A DNA stretch of 10,395 bases from an uncultured bacterium. GTDB lineage: Bacteria; Patescibacteriota; Minisyncoccia; Phycocordibacterales; GWA1-40-21. Made by a program: the position numbers and the translations under genes. Position 1 is the first letter of the stretch. Each line of letters starts with the position of its first letter. Positions 1-6,107 of this stretch are shown in pieces. The stretch is taken from assembly GCA_903868205.1 (NCBI GenBank), contig CAIPUJ010000067.1, forward strand, positions 1 to 10,395. The letters run 5' to 3'. The notes beneath the pieces were generated by a model. That model was not told the origin of the DNA, did no database searches, and saw only the letters and a list, made by a program, of their open reading frames with translations.

Positions 1-10
1 AGGCTCGCTC

Positions 11-105
11 GGGTATTCTGTTTTGGAACACGCGTAATTTTTCTGCTGAAAAATTCGCTCACTCTCACACCGTCGTGTTCCGAGAGTTTCCAAAACAGAA
101 GACCC
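11..105. repeat. Imperfect inverted-repeat element with nested hairpins
   Basis: Arms 11-28 and 88-105 are complementary at 17 of 18 positions (core TTCTGTTTTGGAA against TTCCAAAACAGAA). Inside, CACG at 29-32 pairs with CGTG at 74-77, and an 8-bp hairpin with loop TGCT lies at 36-55 (AATTTTTC/GAAAAATT). Together they form a long folded element with no convincing coding content. It may be a genome-specific extragenic repeat. Function is not known. Confidence 0.6.
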
Positions 106-180
106 TCGCTCGCTTACTGGCAGAAGGGAAAATTTTGCTCCATAATATTTTTAAAAAAGTGAAACCTCGCTCGCTAACTG
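104..180. repeat. Direct repeat pair CCTCGCTCGCT(T/A)ACTG
   Basis: The 16-mer at 104-119 recurs at 165-180 with one mismatch, 61 bp apart. Related GCTCGCTC words occur at 3-10. The repeats are much more GC-rich than the surrounding AT-rich DNA and flank the left side of the 52-bp palindrome. This looks like part of a composite extragenic repeat rather than a gene. Confidence 0.55.
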
Positions 181-181
181 T

Positions 182-233
182 AGAGCAGAAAACACCCAAA
201 TACGCCATGGCGTATTTGGGTGTTTTCTGCTCT
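182..233. repeat. Perfect 52-bp palindrome, possible bidirectional terminator
   Basis: Positions 182-233 read identically on both strands with no mismatch and no spacer; the centre is CCATGG at 205-210. The inner core AACACCC...GGGTGTT is flanked by an A-run on the left and a T-run on the right, so a transcript from either side would fold into a strong hairpin followed by a short U-tract. It could end transcription of the SIMPL gene (419-1147, minus strand). A cruciform or a replication-slippage product is also possible. Confidence 0.65.
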
Positions 234-279
234 GCCAATCCTCCAAACGAAGCTCCGCCTTCTGAACGAGTTAGTGGAA

Positions 280-384
280 CAATCTAAGAAAATCAATGAG
301 ATTTTTAGAAAAATTTAGTTGGCTTCAGGAACGAAGTGACTTATAAATTTTTCGTATAAAAATAGAATATGATTTTCTAGATTG
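280..384. repeat. Imperfect inverted repeat downstream of the SIMPL gene
   Basis: Position 280-295 is the reverse complement of 370-384 apart from one extra base in the left arm (CAATCTA(A)GAAAATCA). Two small hairpins lie between the arms: CTTC/GAAG at 323-336 and ATTTTT/AAAAAT at 347-363. The stretch 288-418 contains no credible gene. The element may be a decayed repeat or a structured 3' end of the SIMPL transcript. Confidence 0.45.
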
Positions 385-418
385 TGTAACGCTTTAGAGA
401 AGAAGGTGGGGCGAACGA

Positions 419-1147
419 CTATTTTACCCCAAACGAAGCTCTCACTGTCACCATCACATTTTTATTTATCTTAGAAGTATCATATGCTCCATAATCAGAA
501 ACCTCAAGGTTATTGGCTGACAATACCTGAACAACACCACTAGCAGCGGATTTCAAATTACCTATCTTCTTACCTGTACTTTCTACCATCTTACTTGCTC
601 TAGCTTGTGCATCTTTTATTGCGTCAGAAAGAAGACTCACTCTAAGTTCTGGAAGCTTTGTATAGTAATATTCAACTTGATTTGCACTAAAGATTACTCC
701 TTTGTTTATAAGATTTTGTGTTGCTTGAGCCAATTTTGTTATTTGAACAATATCAGAAGAAGAAACTTCAACATTTTGTGACAATGTGTATTCTTTTTCG
801 GTTTGAGTATTATTATTGTTGTAATTATAATTCTCCATCATTGATACAGTAGAAATAATTGCATTTTTGTCATCTATCCCCTGCTCTTTCAAAAAAGACT
901 TAACCAGTTTCAAATCATTCGCCATTTGATCGTACCCACTCTTTAAATTACTAATTTTTACAATTCTTGAAAAATTACCGCTGAATTTTGCACTATCAGA
1001 AACGACCTCTTTACTAGCGGAGCCAGTAACAGAAATAGCATCTGTAGAAATTCTTGAATTATAAAACGCTAAAGAGAAAATACTAAAACTTAAGATAAGA
1101 CTTGCCCCAACAATAATCGCTGGTTTAAAAATATTTTTGTTTTCCAT
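419..1147 (-). CDS. Membrane-anchored SIMPL-domain (DUF541) protein
   Basis: The product is 242 aa. It has a short charged N-terminus, one hydrophobic helix at about 8-30, and then a SIMPL/DUF541 domain from about 36 to the C-terminus. Family-like segments are 'ISVTGSASKEVVSDSAKFS' near the start of the domain and 'DAIKDAQARASKMVESTGKK' in the second half. An Asn-rich loop lies near residues 107-114. SIMPL proteins such as E. coli YggE and Brucella BP26 are periplasmic or surface proteins; BP26 forms ring-like oligomers and YggE is linked to oxidative stress. The exact role here is unknown, but topology predicts a single-pass anchor with the domain outside. The ATG start lies 9 nt from a perfect extended -10 box. 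The gene ends in TAG and is divergent from the pseudouridine synthase gene. Confidence 0.85.
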   Translation of the reverse strand: MENKNIFKPAIIVGASLILSFSIFSLAFYNSRISTDAISVTGSASKEVVSDSAKFSGNFSRIVKISNLKSGYDQMANDLKLVKSFLKEQGIDDKNAIISTVSMMENYNYNNNNTQTEKEYTLSQNVEVSSSDIVQITKLAQATQNLINKGVIFSANQVEYYYTKLPELRVSLLSDAIKDAQARASKMVESTGKKIGNLKSAASGVVQVLSANNLEVSDYGAYDTSKINKNVMVTVRASFGVK

Positions 1148-1156
1148 AATATAGTA

Positions 1157-1165
1157 ATTATATCA
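1157..1165 (-). promoter_or_regulatory. Extended -10 promoter of the SIMPL gene
   Basis: On the minus strand the sequence reads TGATATAAT: a consensus -10 box TATAAT (1157-1162) with the extended TGn motif. No good -35 box is visible at 17 bp. The box ends 9 nt before the ATG at 1147, so a start site about 7 nt downstream gives an essentially leaderless mRNA. Confidence 0.6.
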
Positions 1166-1204
1166 CACAAAAACTAAATATCTTTAGCTTTTTTACATCA
1201 TATA

Positions 1205-1213
1205 TGCTAGGAT
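1205..1213 (+). promoter_or_regulatory. Possible extended -10 or Shine-Dalgarno site for the pseudouridine synthase gene
   Basis: TGCTAGGAT fits TGn plus a 4/6 -10 box (TAGGAT, 1208-1213) ending 8 nt before the ATG at 1222, which would give a leaderless mRNA. The same stretch contains AGGA (1209-1212), 9 nt before that ATG, which could serve as a ribosome-binding site. Either reading favours 1222 over the upstream in-frame ATG at 1204. Confidence 0.35.
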
Positions 1214-1221
1214 ATGTAAAT

Positions 1222-1932
1222 ATGGAACAAAAAACAGCAGAAAAAATAAGAATAAACAAATATCTAGCCTCTAAGGGTATCGCTACCAGAAGAGACGCGG
1301 ATAAGATCATTTCTGCTGGAAAGGTGCTTATAAACGGCAAAAAGGCCGTTCTGGGGGACAAAGTATCAGAATTTGATGAAGTAGAGGTTCTTGGTAAATC
1401 ATCAAAAAAGATGGTTTATTATGCCTACAACAAACCAAGAGGAGTCGTTACCCACAGCCCACAAAATGGAGAAAAAGATATTGCAAAATCAATTGAATTA
1501 AAAAACGTATTCCCTATTGGTAGACTCGACAAAGATTCTGAGGGTCTTCTTATACTTACAAATGATGGAAGAATTACCGATAGACTTTTGAATCCTGACT
1601 ACGATCACGAAAAAGAATATGTTGTAAAAACAAGAACCCAAATAAAGCCAACTCATTTAAAAATAATGGAAAGAGGTATGGATCTTGAAGGAATTACAAC
1701 CAAACCCTGTACAGCGAAAATGGTAGATGAGTTTTCATTTAAAATTATTTTGAAAGAAGGTAAAAAACATCAAATCAGAAGAATGTGTGATGCACTATCA
1801 ATACCCATAGAATCTCTTAAGAGAGTGAGGGTTATGAATGTTAAACTTGGTACTCTTAAATCAAACGAGTACAGAGAACTCGCAGGTCCAGAATTAGAAA
1901 CTTTCTTAGACTCTTTGTTTGATAGAAGTTAA
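1222..1932 (+). CDS. rluF: 23S rRNA pseudouridine synthase, RluB/RluF type
   Basis: The product is 236 aa from ATG 1222. An S4 RNA-binding domain lies at about 10-55 ('INKYLASKGIATRRDADKII'). The catalytic domain follows, with 'YNKPRG' at 69-74 and the signature GRLDKDSEGLLILTNDG at 100-116, in which D103 should be the catalytic aspartate. The stretch 'HQIRRMC' (183-189) and 'RVRVMNVKLG' complete the RsuA/RluB/RluE/RluF family pattern. The segments 'DHEKEY' and 'RVRVMNVKLG' resemble E. coli RluF, which makes pseudouridine at U2604 of 23S rRNA, but the target position here is inferred. An in-frame ATG at 1204 would add six residues; no upstream signal supports it. The TAA stop interlocks with that of the convergent CAP gene. 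Confidence 0.9.
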   Translation: MEQKTAEKIRINKYLASKGIATRRDADKIISAGKVLINGKKAVLGDKVSEFDEVEVLGKSSKKMVYYAYNKPRGVVTHSPQNGEKDIAKSIELKNVFPIGRLDKDSEGLLILTNDGRITDRLLNPDYDHEKEYVVKTRTQIKPTHLKIMERGMDLEGITTKPCTAKMVDEFSFKIILKEGKKHQIRRMCDALSIPIESLKRVRVMNVKLGTLKSNEYRELAGPELETFLDSLFDRS

Positions 1933-3059
1933 GGAAGCCTAATACATTCGTTAAAAGTTTTAACCTCTAAGTTATACTTGGCAGCCAGAGTACTCATTTC
2001 TTTTATAGCAGAATTAATATTGTTAATTAGTAAATTATATTCTGCCACTTTTGAATTATAAAGATTCGGATTAAGTGTTGTATTTAAAGTTTTAAGCTCC
2101 ACCTGGTTTTTTTCTATATTGATTTTCATAGAAGCTATTGAAGCTTGCAAAGAATCTATTTTTGATTTTTCTTTTGTATCTGGCTCCAAACAAGAAGAAA
2201 GCGGTCTTCCAAAAATTTGCGCTGATATCCAAACCTTGTTTCCTTTATAAGTACTTTCTTTTGCATACACACCTATTTCAGTATAAGCTGTGTGCAAAAT
2301 ATTTTTTCTATGACCCTCACTATTCATCCATGCTGTTATAAGAGCTTGGGTATTATCAAAATTACCAAGAGCAATATTTTCACCTACGACTATATATTTA
2401 TAACCGTTCCTATCTGCCACAAGAGACGCACTATCTCCGCTTGGAGAAACGTGTTCAAAATATCCTTTAGCAAACATATCCAAGACTCTTTCTTCTGCTA
2501 TTGTGTCTAATTTACTATTACCAGTGAGTAGTTTAAGCCCAGTCTTTACACGCTCTACGTTTGTCAGAGAAACTATTTGTATTTTATTTATTTTAGCTCC
2601 GAGAGAAACAGTCTTACCTACAAGAAGCCCTGATGTTTCAACTTTTTTAACAACATCCTGAATTTTCGAAACAACTGGAGTTTTTGTACTTGTTGGTTTT
2701 TTTGAAATATCAGTAGAAATAGCACTGGTAGATTGTGTATTATTTTTCTTCTCTGCAACGTCTATTTTTACAGCAACTTTTTCTGTACAAATTTTTGAGC
2801 CTAGGCTTACTCTAAATTCTGTAGTTTTCCATTCCCCACTAGCTAAGGATGAAAAATAATTACCACAAAAGTCATTCCTTACCTTACCAATAACAGTATC
2901 ACTAAAAAAACTCACAAAATCTTGTATTCCACCAACAACAGTAAATAGAGAGGCTGTTAAATTTTCTCTTGAAAAATCTACCGCGACAGCACGGCTAGTA
3001 ATCGTAGTCGAAAATAGCAAACAGAGGATTATTGAAAACAATTTTACCTTCTTAATCAT
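1929..3059 (-). CDS. Secreted CAP-domain (SCP/PR-1-like) protein with C-terminal coiled coil
   Basis: The product is 376 aa. A signal peptide covers about 1-27 (basic start, hydrophobic core, 'RAVAVDF'). A region of about 75 aa with two cysteines (C65, C91) follows, then a Ser/Thr/Lys linker (105-135) and a CAP domain at about 162-285. CAP signatures are 'GYFEHVSPSG' (H203), 'VGENIA' (E227) and 'WMNSEGHRKNIL' (H250), the usual His-Glu-His cluster. After the domain come C290, a probable coiled coil at about 297-365 and C372 near the end. Bacterial CAP proteins are secreted and often found at the envelope, and most lack a proven activity. The four cysteines may form two disulfides outside the cell (inference). 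The gene is divergent from the membrane/Clp operon, 62 bp away. Confidence 0.85.
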   Translation of the reverse strand: MIKKVKLFSIILCLLFSTTITSRAVAVDFSRENLTASLFTVVGGIQDFVSFFSDTVIGKVRNDFCGNYFSSLASGEWKTTEFRVSLGSKICTEKVAVKIDVAEKKNNTQSTSAISTDISKKPTSTKTPVVSKIQDVVKKVETSGLLVGKTVSLGAKINKIQIVSLTNVERVKTGLKLLTGNSKLDTIAEERVLDMFAKGYFEHVSPSGDSASLVADRNGYKYIVVGENIALGNFDNTQALITAWMNSEGHRKNILHTAYTEIGVYAKESTYKGNKVWISAQIFGRPLSSCLEPDTKEKSKIDSLQASIASMKINIEKNQVELKTLNTTLNPNLYNSKVAEYNLLINNINSAIKEMSTLAAKYNLEVKTFNECIRLP

Positions 3060-3068
3060 TACTCTTAT

Positions 3069-3077
3069 ATTTTATCA
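3069..3077 (-). promoter_or_regulatory. Extended -10 promoter of the CAP gene
   Basis: On the minus strand the sequence reads TGATAAAAT: an extended -10 with TAAAAT (3069-3074), 5/6 to consensus. It ends 9 nt before the ATG at 3059, the same spacing as at the SIMPL gene. A weak TTATCA lies 17 bp upstream. The predicted mRNA is leaderless or nearly so. Confidence 0.5.
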
Positions 3078-3086
3078 TAAAACAAA

Positions 3087-3115
3087 TTGAATGATAATCT
3101 AAGCAATGATATAAT
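3087..3115 (+). promoter_or_regulatory. Promoter of the membrane-protein/Clp operon
   Basis: TTGAAT (3087-3092), a 17-bp spacer, then TGA and TATAAT (3110-3115). The extended -10 is identical to that of the SIMPL gene. Only 6 nt separate the box from the ATG at 3122, so the expected start site falls on the A of the start codon. This is the best-formed promoter in the window. Confidence 0.7.
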
Positions 3116-3121
3116 ATTCGT

Positions 3122-3514
3122 ATGAAGTCCTTGCAAGTCTTTTTCAAATATTTTAAGTGGCATTATGGCAAAGCCCTTATTGGTTCAGTATATCTTTGGA
3201 AAAATCTCACCTTATTTCTTTTAAACTTTTTTTCTATCAAAACTCTTATTTTAAATTTCTTTACTCCGTGGAGAAGAATATCTGATTCATATCCTAAATG
3301 GTACAACTTCAAAGAATACTTCTCTACACTTGCAATAAATACCCTTATGAGAATTGTAGGTGTTTTTATAAGATTTTTTGTCATAATTTTCGGACTAATC
3401 TGCACTTTTGTTTTTGTAATACTATACCCAGTAGCTTTTATTTTTTGGATAACACTTCCTATAATACTGCTAACAATCATTTTGGCTGGTGCAACATTAA
3501 TAATTATTGGATAA
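3122..3514 (+). CDS. Small Trp-rich membrane protein, first gene of the Clp-like operon
   Basis: The product is 130 aa and strongly hydrophobic. The N-terminal half has aromatic, basic segments ('FKWHYGKAL' at 11-19, 'FTPWRR' at 47-52, five Trp in all), probably lying along or dipping into the membrane at about 27-47. Two long hydrophobic segments at about 73-104 and 106-129 run to the C-terminus. I do not recognise a named domain. From memory, proteins with similar WHY and PW(K/R)R motifs occur beside Clp-type ATPase genes in CPR genomes; this is unverified. The gene shares a promoter with the downstream AAA+ gene. Before insertion of the element at 3522-3634 the two genes would have been separated by a single base (TAA-C-ATG), which points to joint function, perhaps as membrane partner or substrate channel. 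Confidence 0.8.
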   Translation: MKSLQVFFKYFKWHYGKALIGSVYLWKNLTLFLLNFFSIKTLILNFFTPWRRISDSYPKWYNFKEYFSTLAINTLMRIVGVFIRFFVIIFGLICTFVFVILYPVAFIFWITLPIILLTIILAGATLIIIG

Positions 3515-3515
3515 C

Positions 3516-3629
3516 ATGGATCCCGTTAGAAACCGCGGTCGCCTAAATAAACACAAAAATAAAATGTCGATATATTATAAAAAATTAATAATAACAAGGA
3601 AAACGGTACAGACCGCGACCTGTTTCTAA
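3516..3629 (+). CDS. Possible 37-codon ORF within the inserted element
   Basis: ATG at 3516, one base after the stop of the membrane-protein gene, opens a frame that runs through the whole inverted-repeat element and ends with TAA at 3627-3629, 5 nt before the ATG of the Clp-like gene. The predicted peptide is basic (many Lys and Arg) and has no known domain. Its ATG and first two codon positions are those of the original Clp-gene start. It may matter as a translational bridge rather than as a protein. A chance open frame is equally possible. Confidence 0.25.
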   Translation: MDPVRNRGRLNKHKNKMSIYYKKLIITRKTVQTATCF

Positions 3630-3634
3630 ACGGG
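3522..3634. mobile_element. MITE-like 113-bp element with target-site duplication
   Basis: The element begins CCCGTTAGAAAC and ends GTTTCTAAACGGG, terminal inverted repeats complementary except for one extra base. A second pairing lies inside (GGTCGC 3537-3542 with GCGACC 3615-3620, or CGCGGTC 3534-3540 with GACCGCG 3611-3617). The interior is AT-rich and carries no transposase. The 6-bp sequence ATGGAT stands directly outside both ends (3516-3521 and 3635-3640), as expected for a target-site duplication. The ends could be shifted by 2 bp because AT/AT extends the inverted repeat. The insertion sits on the start codon of the Clp-like gene and regenerates it. Confidence 0.6.
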
Positions 3635-6106
3635 ATGGATATAAAAAATTATTTAAAACAAAGTCCCTTATATGATGTCCTCGTAGTAAATTCTTTTGTA
3701 TCAGTCAAAAGAAGACTTCTTCTCAAGAAAATATCTGGAAATATAATTTTCTACACATTAGTAATAATGATTTTGTATTATCTAATAAAAGACACTAGCA
3801 AATTTGGAATATATCATGATCTTGCAGATTTTTTTGTACCAAGATTAATCGGCCTTTTTATATTAAATATTGGAATATTTGGAATTACTAAACTTGTAGA
3901 TATATATCTATCTTCTCAATACTATTTTGAACACATAGTATTGAACCAATATGCACCAGAAGAGCTCTATACATTTTCAGCTGGTAAAGTCTTATACTCT
4001 GGCAGAAAAACAGATATACTTCACGGATTTTTTGATTCAAGAATAGGTAAAAGAATTTTGTCTCGTCTTGGTATATCACAAAAAGAAGCCCAGGATTTTA
4101 TTAATTCACAAAAATTACTAAAAGAAGAAAATATTCCAAAACAAAAAGATGATGTGCTGAAACTTAAAGATATCGCGGTACATCTTTATGAAAACAATAA
4201 AAACTTTGCCGAATTTTTAAATAAAAAAGGTATATCAGATAAAATACTTTTGGGTGCAGTAAGTTGGGTTGTATTTGAAATAGAATCCAGAGAATACAGA
4301 TCAGAATGGTGGAGACAAGAAGCCCTCGCACGTATACCAGGTATAGCGAAAGACTGGTCATATGGAGCAACATTTCTTTTGAATAAATACAGTAGAGACC
4401 TTATACACGATGAACAGGTTTCTTCAAATAATTTTGTTATATCTGATAGAGAAAACGAAATAAGCCAAATAGAAAACATTCTTTCAAAATCAAACGAAAC
4501 CAATGTCCTTCTAGTGGGTGAACCGGGACAAGAAAAAATGCAGGTGATATGGAGTCTATGCAAACAAATAAAAAGCAAAAATATTACATCGTCACTAAAA
4601 AATAAAAGACCAATACTATTCATAGTAAATATTATTGTATCTTCTTGCAGAGAAAAAACTTGCTTTGAAGAACATTTTATAAAAATATTAAATGAAACAA
4701 TAAAGGCTGGAAATGTGCTCTTAGTAATAGACAACTTCCCTCTTTTAATTTCAACAGCCACACAACTTGGCACAGACATATCGAGCTTACTTGAGCCCTT
4801 CCTAACAGGTTCTGGAGTACAAATAATTGCTATTTCAAATACGGCTGAATATCACCAGATAATAGAGCCAAATAAGGTACTGATGAGTGGATTAGAAGTA
4901 GTGAAAATTAATCCTTTAACAATGGAAGAAAATGCAAAAATTATTTCTGGTTCTGCATTAGAAATAGAAGATTTGTATGATATCACTTTTACATACCAGG
5001 CAATAAAAGAATTGGCTGAAAGCGCCGAGTATTATTTCCCAGAAGGTGTTTCCTCAGACAAAGCTGTAGACCTTCTAAATGAAATAGCTCCTTGGGCAAA
5101 AAGAAAAGGAATAATAAAGATAGATAAAAATGAAGTATTAGAATATATAGAACAAAAAACAAATATCCCAACAAGCGGAAGAATTTCAGAAAAAGAAAAA
5201 GATAAACTTCTAAATCTTGAAACCCTGATTGGCCAAAGAGTAATAGGACAAAAAGAAGCTGTCGTCGGAGTAAGCAATGCGATAAGAAGAGCTAGGTCTG
5301 GTGTGAGGAATCCAAACAAACCTATTGGATCATTCCTCTTCCTCGGACCTACTGGTGTTGGTAAAACAGAAACAGCAAAAGCACTGGCTGAAGTATTTTT
5401 TGGAGATGAGAGCAATATGATGCGTCTTGATATGTCTGAATATCAAACAGACGATGCAATGGAAAGGCTTATAGGCTCGTTCAAAGAAAATAAACCAGGT
5501 ATATTTTCAAGTATGCTTAGAGACAAACAATACGGCGTTGTTCTTCTTGATGAATTTGAAAAAACAAACAAAGAAGTTCAAAATTTATTCTTACAAATAT
5601 TAGATGAGGGAATGTTTTCTGATACAAACGGGAGAAAAGTTAGTACGAAAAATATAATATTTGTTGCCACATCAAACGCAGGTTCAGAAACAATATTTAA
5701 AATGATAGGAGAAGGCAAAAGTCCTGAAGATGCCAAGGAAGAAATCTTGGGAAGCATAATAAGCAAAGGATTGTTCAAACCAGAGCTTATAAACCGTTTT
5801 GATGGTGCAATAATTTTCCATCCATTAGATGAAGGAAACCTTAAACAAATCGCAAAATTAATGCTCAAGAAAGTTGCAAAGAGACTTATAGAAAAAGGTA
5901 TCGAATTAAAAACGAATGACTCTCTTGTAGATTATGTAGTTAAAAATGGTTCAAACGCAGTATTCGGTGCAAGACCGATGAATAGATTTATACAAGATTC
6001 TGTGGAAGAAAAAGTGTCAGTGCTTATAATAAAAAACGAATTAAAAACTGGAAACTCTGTTGAATTTAAAATTGAAGAAAACGAGCTATTGCCAATAGTA
6101 AAGTAA
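3635..6106 (+). CDS. Membrane-anchored Clp/Hsp100-like AAA+ protein with degenerate first ATPase domain
   Basis: The product is 823 aa. Two membrane helices lie at about 36-52 and 69-88, followed by an unassigned helical region (about 100-260) that includes 'WWRQEALARIPGIAKDWSYG'. AAA+ domain 1 starts near 270. Its Walker A is GEPGQEKM (295-302) instead of GxxxxGK(T/S), and Walker B is VLLVIDN (D366, N367 for Glu), so ATP hydrolysis there is unlikely. AAA+ domain 2 is intact: GPTGVGKT (571-578), VVLLDE (635-640), sensor-1 N681, arginine finger in LINRFD (R721), sensor-2 GARP (778-781). The usual aromatic GYVG pore-loop segment is not recognisable at 614-633, which is also shorter. No ClpB middle domain is present. 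The family unfolds or remodels proteins; a membrane role is inferred. ATG 3635 is the only plausible start; AAGGA at 3596-3600 is too distant. No clpP is visible. Confidence 0.85.
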   Translation: MDIKNYLKQSPLYDVLVVNSFVSVKRRLLLKKISGNIIFYTLVIMILYYLIKDTSKFGIYHDLADFFVPRLIGLFILNIGIFGITKLVDIYLSSQYYFEHIVLNQYAPEELYTFSAGKVLYSGRKTDILHGFFDSRIGKRILSRLGISQKEAQDFINSQKLLKEENIPKQKDDVLKLKDIAVHLYENNKNFAEFLNKKGISDKILLGAVSWVVFEIESREYRSEWWRQEALARIPGIAKDWSYGATFLLNKYSRDLIHDEQVSSNNFVISDRENEISQIENILSKSNETNVLLVGEPGQEKMQVIWSLCKQIKSKNITSSLKNKRPILFIVNIIVSSCREKTCFEEHFIKILNETIKAGNVLLVIDNFPLLISTATQLGTDISSLLEPFLTGSGVQIIAISNTAEYHQIIEPNKVLMSGLEVVKINPLTMEENAKIISGSALEIEDLYDITFTYQAIKELAESAEYYFPEGVSSDKAVDLLNEIAPWAKRKGIIKIDKNEVLEYIEQKTNIPTSGRISEKEKDKLLNLETLIGQRVIGQKEAVVGVSNAIRRARSGVRNPNKPIGSFLFLGPTGVGKTETAKALAEVFFGDESNMMRLDMSEYQTDDAMERLIGSFKENKPGIFSSMLRDKQYGVVLLDEFEKTNKEVQNLFLQILDEGMFSDTNGRKVSTKNIIFVATSNAGSETIFKMIGEGKSPEDAKEEILGSIISKGLFKPELINRFDGAIIFHPLDEGNLKQIAKLMLKKVAKRLIEKGIELKTNDSLVDYVVKNGSNAVFGARPMNRFIQDSVEEKVSVLIIKNELKTGNSVEFKIEENELLPIVK

Positions 6107-6107
6107 A

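Noticed and set aside
75..287. Plus-strand open frame of 70 codons with a GTG start
   Set aside because: It runs through the direct repeats and the whole 52-bp palindrome, has no recognisable domain or start signal, and is best explained as a repeat-derived open frame.
1204..1221. Upstream in-frame ATG for the pseudouridine synthase
   Set aside because: It adds six residues outside the S4 domain. The AGGA / TGCTAGGAT signals point to the ATG at 1222.
3596..3600. AAGGA as the ribosome-binding site of the Clp-like gene
   Set aside because: It lies 34 nt before the ATG at 3635, and no start codon occurs at a suitable distance after it.
4186..5868. Minus-strand open frames of 96 to 197 codons opposite the Clp-like gene
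   Set aside because: All lie opposite a long gene with clear AAA+ motifs. None has a recognisable domain or a promoter.
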